Positions 58,900-64,000 of a stretch of DNA of 64,000 bases are shown in pieces. How positions within the stretch are numbered: the stretch's first letter is position 1; the number at the start of each line of letters is the position of its first letter. Under the pieces are notes generated by a model, which searched no databases, was not told the origin of the DNA, and saw only the letters and a list, made by a program, of their open reading frames with translations. Both the position numbers and the translations under genes were made by a program. Origin of the DNA: Alternaria dauci (lineage: Eukaryota; Ascomycota; Dothideomycetes; Pleosporales; Pleosporaceae); contig NC_091272.1 of the NCBI RefSeq assembly GCF_042100115.1, positions 3,410,001 to 3,474,000 on the forward strand, written 5' to 3'.

Positions 58900-60600
58900 C
58901 CTTAATAGTTAGCTTATAAGTTAAGTGCTAAACTAAATAACCTTTAAAAGAAGTCTTAAGTACTAAAATAGAAGACTTTTTACGTAGGGCCTATTTCTTT
59001 ATTAGTAATAGTATTACTAGAGCTAAAGTAGTAATACGCTTACGAGGAGAAAGTGTCTTATAGTTAGCCTTAACTAGTAACTTAGATAATAAGGAAGTCT
59101 TACTAGTATTTAGCTTATTAATCTAGTACTAAAGATCTTTTACTTAAAGTTCTTTCTACTAATTACTTATAAGCTTAATATTAAGGTTAAGATAACTAAT
59201 ACACTTCTTAGGATTAAACTTAGTATTATTAAGATTAATATCTTTAGCTATTAAAGTTACCTAGGCTATACTCCTCTTATAGTATAACTTAAGAGTATTT
59301 AGAGGCTTAGTAGTAAAATTAGTAGGGTAAATAGTATAGGGGAGGAGTAAAAGTAATATATAAGATAGGGTAGGCGTAGAGATAGTAGATATAGAAGATA
59401 TATTACTATATATATAAGAATAACTTAATATATATAGAGTTAGTAATTATTATATAAAATAGTAGAAGAGGGTATCTAAGAGGGAATTAGGTACTTATAA
59501 GTTATAGAATAAGACGCCTTAGCGCCTAAGGTATAGTAGTTTATATAAGTCCTATTTAGAAATAAGAAGTTATTAATAATAGAGGTAGTATAGGTACTAA
59601 AGGGTTTAGACTCTAACCCCTTCTTATAATTACTATATATCTTTATAATACTACTAAACTTAGAGTTAGTACTATAAGTATTAGTATAAGTGTAGATAGT
59701 CTCTAGATACTAGTAGATTAGAGCTACTAGGTAGGGCTTAAAGATATAGCACTTCTAACTACTAGATAACTAAAAAAACTTACTAAAAGTAATACTATCT
59801 ATAATAAAGAGCTAAAGGCCTATTAGGTAAGTAGAAAGAGTAGTATTATTAAGAGAAGGAAGAAAAGTAGCGTAAAGGATAGGACTAAGAAAATAACTAG
59901 TAAGGTAAAGTAACTAGAAGTACTTAAGGAGGCCTACTAGCTATACTAGAGTAATCTCTTTATTAGAGTTATTCTTAACTATAGTATTAGAATATTAGAA
60001 TAATATTTAAGTAGACTTAGAAAGGAAGGTTTAATTTACTAAACTCTATAGTAATAAATATAAAGGAATATAATAGAGGAGGTACCTAGAGCTTAGTAAC
60101 CTAATCCTTAGTAAGACTAAAGATAAATCTTAAGTAGTAAGTATTAATAATAGTAGAAGGTATAGTCTATATAATATTTACTAGGTTAGTAGGTATAGAA
60201 GTAGAATTATAAGTATCCTTATTATTATCCTACTTAAAGAGCTAGGTAATAGTAGCCTAATTAGTAGTACTTACTTATTCTTACCCTAAGATAGCGCTAG
60301 TAATAATTAAGGAAGGCTTTATATAATAGTAATAAGATAGGTAAAGTAGAAGAGAATCTAAAATATTATAGTCTATTACTAAAGCGTTCTTAGGTAATAG
60401 TAAAGGAGACTAGTTATCTATATTAAAGTCTAAATCTATAATAGCCTAGTTAGTAATCTTATAGCTATTATCCTCTTAGCCTTATAGAGTATTATTTAGA
60501 TCTTAAGTAGGTAAAGTAGAATAATATATAGAGGAATATAAATAAGAATTAGACTTACTATTAGAGCCTAACACTAAAGCCCTCTTAGTTATAATAATAT
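58900..60600 (-). repeat. Left unit of a degenerate tandem pair, RIP-degraded
   Basis: Shares ordered blocks with 61,877-63,600, offset by about 2.97-3.0 kb. Examples are the block around 58,905-59,110 (with TTTATTAGTAATAGTATTAC) and the block around 60,230-60,410 (with AGTAATAATTAAGGAAGGCT). The minus strand gives Lys/Ser-rich coding-like stretches interrupted by RIP stops. No protein family recognised. Confidence 0.6.
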
Positions 60601-61876
60601 TAGTAGCTAGAACTAAGGATAAGGAAAGGAAAAGTAATATAAGGCAGGAATTAACGCGCGACTAAATACTAAGCGCACTATAACCTATAGTAGTAGTAGG
60701 TTAAGCGGGTAGGGTATTATTATAAAGAGGAGTAGATATTATTATAAAGTATATATAGATAGTAAGGATATAAAAAAAGAGGTAGAGAATAGAGAGTAAA
60801 GTAAGTTTAAAGTAGTAAAGAAGAGTAGAAAGAAGAGATAAGGGTAGTAAGGAATAGATAGGCTAGTATTATTATTATAGAAAAAGACTCTAACTATTTA
60901 CTATCTAAAGGCCTATTATAACTAAAGTAATAGACTTACTTTTAAGGTAAGAGATAGTATAATACTAAAGTAATAATAGGGTATATTATAAGAAATTAGT
61001 AAGTCTAAAAATATACTTAGGATATAAGAAATAATCTAGACTATATAGTGTAAGGAACTAGGAATATATACTAAAATATAATTTAAGGCTAAAGAGCGCT
61101 TAACTTAAATAAGGGATAAACCTAACTAGATAGTTAGTAGAACCTAACTACCTAAGGGAGAACTATATCTAATAACCTTAGATATAATTTAGAAAAGATA
61201 AGATATCTAGAGAACTCTACTAGAATATACTTAGAATAGAAAGAAATAAATCTAGAGTCCTAAGAACTACCCTAAGAAGTCTAGGAACTAGAATTAAGAA
61301 AGATAGAATTATAGCTTAGGAATAAATATCTATTAAGTAGCTATTACTAATCTCTAAAGTTAAAAACTTATTATAAATATAAGAATTACTTAGTCCTTTA
61401 GTCTACTCTATTTTCTAAATACTCTTTAGAAACTAAGTTTTAAAGAAGAAGGGACCTTTAATTTCTTAAGTAAGGGAGGGAGTAGTATAAATACTTTATA
61501 AGAAAAGAAGATTAGAAGTAATACTAATATCTTTAAAAGGAATAAGAAGTAAAATAAAATAGTTAAATATAGATTTCTATAAGAACTATAGCTAAAAGCC
61601 TATTAGAATAGTAGTAATATAACTAGTTAACTACTTACTACTAAAACCTAGAGAAGTATATAATAAAGACTAGAAACTAGTATTATTACTACTAGACTTA
61701 GTAATAGAGGTGTCCTTAACTATAGTAATAGGCTTAATAATAAGAACTTTAGGCTAAAAAGTAGAATTAATTAACTCTATATAATAATAAAGACTCTTAA
61801 TATTAATAGGATATTAGCGATTAGGAAGATACTTATAAAGAAAGGCCTTCTTACGCTTTTTAACCTACTCCTTTAG

Positions 61877-63600
61877 AGCGTTAATAGTTAGTTTATAAAG
61901 AGAGTGCTAAACTAAATAAGCCTTAGAAGAAGCTAAAGGAGCTAGAGTAAAAGACTTCTTATAAGGAGCCTTCTTCTTTATTAGTAATAGTATTACTAGC
62001 TTTTAAGTAGTAGTATACTTAAGAGGAGTAGGTATCTTATAGGTAGCCTTCTTAGGTAGCTTAGATAGAGTAATAACTTAGTTATTACTTAACTCCCTAA
62101 CTAAAGATAGCTTAGTAAGAGCTAAATCCTTAGAGGTAATACTATTAGTATCTAAGCTAAGCTTAGGCTTAAAGTCACTAGCCTTACCCTTATTTAACTA
62201 GCTTAAATAAAGACTATAGCTAGTAGTAGACTTCTTACTAACCTAGCTAAAGGAAGAGTAAGTAAATAGGGGTTTCTTAGTAGGTATTATAGCCTTACTA
62301 GCGCTAGTATAAGTAAGGAGAGGTAAAGTAGGAGTATTAAGGATATTAGAGGAAAGGATAGAGGAGAGTTAACTAATATAAGTAATACTATAATAAATAG
62401 GAATATTACCTAGAAAAAGTTTAAATTAGTAAAATTTATAAAGAAGAAAAGAAGAGGCTATCTAAAAGATAATTAGGTACTTATAGTAGAATAAATAGGT
62501 ATTTAAGGCGCTACTACGAACGTAATTAATATAAATACTATTCTTATATAGTTTACTATTAATATATATAATAATATAGATACTATAGACTTTAGCGTAA
62601 TAGTTAGAGTTATAGTAGCTATACGTATAACTAATATTATTAGGGTTATTAATACTACTAATTATAATAGTACCCTAATAGATACTTAGTATTAAAGCCT
62701 TAATATTAGAATTAATAATAGTACGCTTTATAAAGCTAGATAAGTAGAAGTATAAGCTAATAGTCCTAAACTTAATAAGAAGATTAAGTAGCCTCTTAGA
62801 GTTAACCTAAAAGTCTAAAAACTTATTATTAGGGCGAATTACAAATACTAGGAGCGAAGGTCTAAGGGTAAAACTAGTATACCTAAGTCTCTAGAAGTAG
62901 AGCTAAAGGGATCTAATCTAATTATAAGAGAGGACTTTATTAGTATTAGTAATAACTATATAAGGTAGGATATTAAAAAGATATCTAGAAGAATAATAAA
63001 TAGAATTTAAAACTAATAGTACTCTTTAACTATATTATAACTAGAATTAGAAGAAGGATAAAGAAAGAGCTTAAGATTAATAGGACCCTTACTACTAGGA
63101 ACTACTCTCTTTAAAGGAGAGATAGGTTTAGCTTTACTAGCGTTAGGCTAGATAAGAGAAGGTATAGCCTAAGGGATATTCGCTAGGTCTATAGGCGTAG
63201 GGGTAGAATTATAGATATCTACATTATTATCTTACTTAAAGAGCTAAGTAATAGTAGCCTAATTAGTAGCGCTTACTTATTCTTACCTTAAGATAGCCCT
63301 AGTAATAATTAAGGAAAGCTTTATATAGTAGTAGTAGGATAGGTAAAGGGAGGGAGAATCTAGAATATTATAGTCTATTACTAAAGCGTTCTTAGGTAGT
63401 ATAGGTAGACCCTTAGATATTATAAAGATAAGATCTTAAATATTCTAGTTAAAGACTAAGCTATTAGAGTCCTACTCTCCCTAAAATTAGTTATTAAGAT
63501 CTTAAATAAGTAAAGCTAAGTAATATAGTAGAGAATTAAAAATAAAATTAAACTTACTATTAAAGCTTAACGCTAAAGCCCTCTTAGTTATAATAGTATC
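61877..63600 (-). repeat. Right unit of the degenerate tandem pair, RIP-degraded
   Basis: Counterpart of 58,900-60,600 in the same orientation; matching blocks are at 61,877-62,097 and 63,230-63,405. The intervening sequence (60.6-61.87 kb) is less similar. Either two copies of one element lie side by side or an old segmental duplication was RIP-mutated. The unit may extend past the window end. Confidence 0.6.
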
Positions 63601-64000
63601 CTTAGTAATAGCTAGTAGAGGTATATAAGTAAGTAAGGTAAAGGAATTAGGTAGTGTAAATATAGTAGTAGATTACTCCTTAGGTAACCTAGTACTATAC
63701 TAAATATAAAAGTACTTTAGCTTCTTAAGGGAGTTAATAGTAAGAAAAGATATTATAATAAAGGTATAGTAGAGTTAAGAGAAATAAGAAGAGGGTAATA
63801 AAGCTAGTAAAATAATATAAATAAAGTAATAAAGTAGTAAAGAGAAGGAAGAAGTAGGGTAAGTAGAAGTAAGTAGAAGTAATATTATTATTATTTAATA
63901 TTTAGTTACTAGGCACTAAAAGGCCTTTAGTAATAAATAGAGCTAGAGTAATATTAGGGTCTATAAAAAAAGTAGGTCCTATAGCTAGTACTAAAGGATA

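Noticed and set aside
34600..64000. AT-rich region as a regional centromere
   Set aside because: RIP-degraded transposon clusters make centromeres in some ascomycetes, but this stretch cannot be told apart from an ordinary AT-isochore without CENP-A or contact-map data.

Overview
The window reads as nuclear DNA of a filamentous ascomycete. Genes carry one to four short introns (42-141 nt, mostly 45-65 nt) with GTANGT-type donors and CTAAC/CTGAC branch points. The products are typical fungal housekeeping proteins. The right half shows repeat-induced point mutation (RIP), a process of filamentous ascomycetes. A Dothideomycete with AT-isochores, for instance in Pleosporales, would fit, but that placement is inference.

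Positions 1-34,000 are a dense, GC-balanced housekeeping block. Two tandem paralogous small hydrophilic proteins (1,501-3,145) are followed by RINT1/Tip20 (Golgi-ER vesicle tethering), NOP9 (ribosome biogenesis), a PLP-dependent glutamate/cysteine-sulfinate-type decarboxylase, a GH17 cell-wall glucanase, a 2.2-kb gap without a recognisable gene, GUP1 (MBOAT acyltransferase), ARP4 (chromatin actin-related protein), PUP1 (proteasome beta2), NUP159 (FG nucleoporin), a J-domain protein with a C-terminal Cys-rich region, a double-ABM-fold protein, TMA16 (60S biogenesis) and EXO1 (DNA repair nuclease). Four gene pairs are divergent over 290-530 bp: RINT1/NOP9, GUP1/ARP4, PUP1/NUP159 and TMA16/EXO1. 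Two introns use GC-AG boundaries. The block ends in a Lys-rich orphan ORF and the 3' part of a NucA/NucB-type DNase gene whose 5' part is not found.

From about 34.3 kb to the window end the DNA is an AT-rich isochore almost devoid of CpA and TpG and saturated with TpA, the signature of exhaustive RIP. Conservative translation past RIP-type stops still shows a pogo/Fot1-like transposase (about 34.65-36.0 kb), a Ty3/gypsy element (about 36.6-46.3 kb), an unassigned coding frame (about 46.7-49.1 kb), a second Ty3/gypsy element (about 49.8-58.6 kb) and two related blocks about 3 kb apart (58.9-63.6 kb).

The most interesting part is a small single-ORF element of about 1.35 kb present three times. 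One copy (51,527-52,879) is not RIP-mutated. It sits inside the second gypsy element, is flanked by a 13-bp direct repeat, and carries a 163-codon ORF with a conserved in-frame extension beyond a TGA. Two RIP-mutated relatives (41,692-44,395) form a nest: a complete inverted copy lies inside the hexanucleotide tract of another copy, and the pair splits the first gypsy pol gene. I do not recognise the encoded protein.
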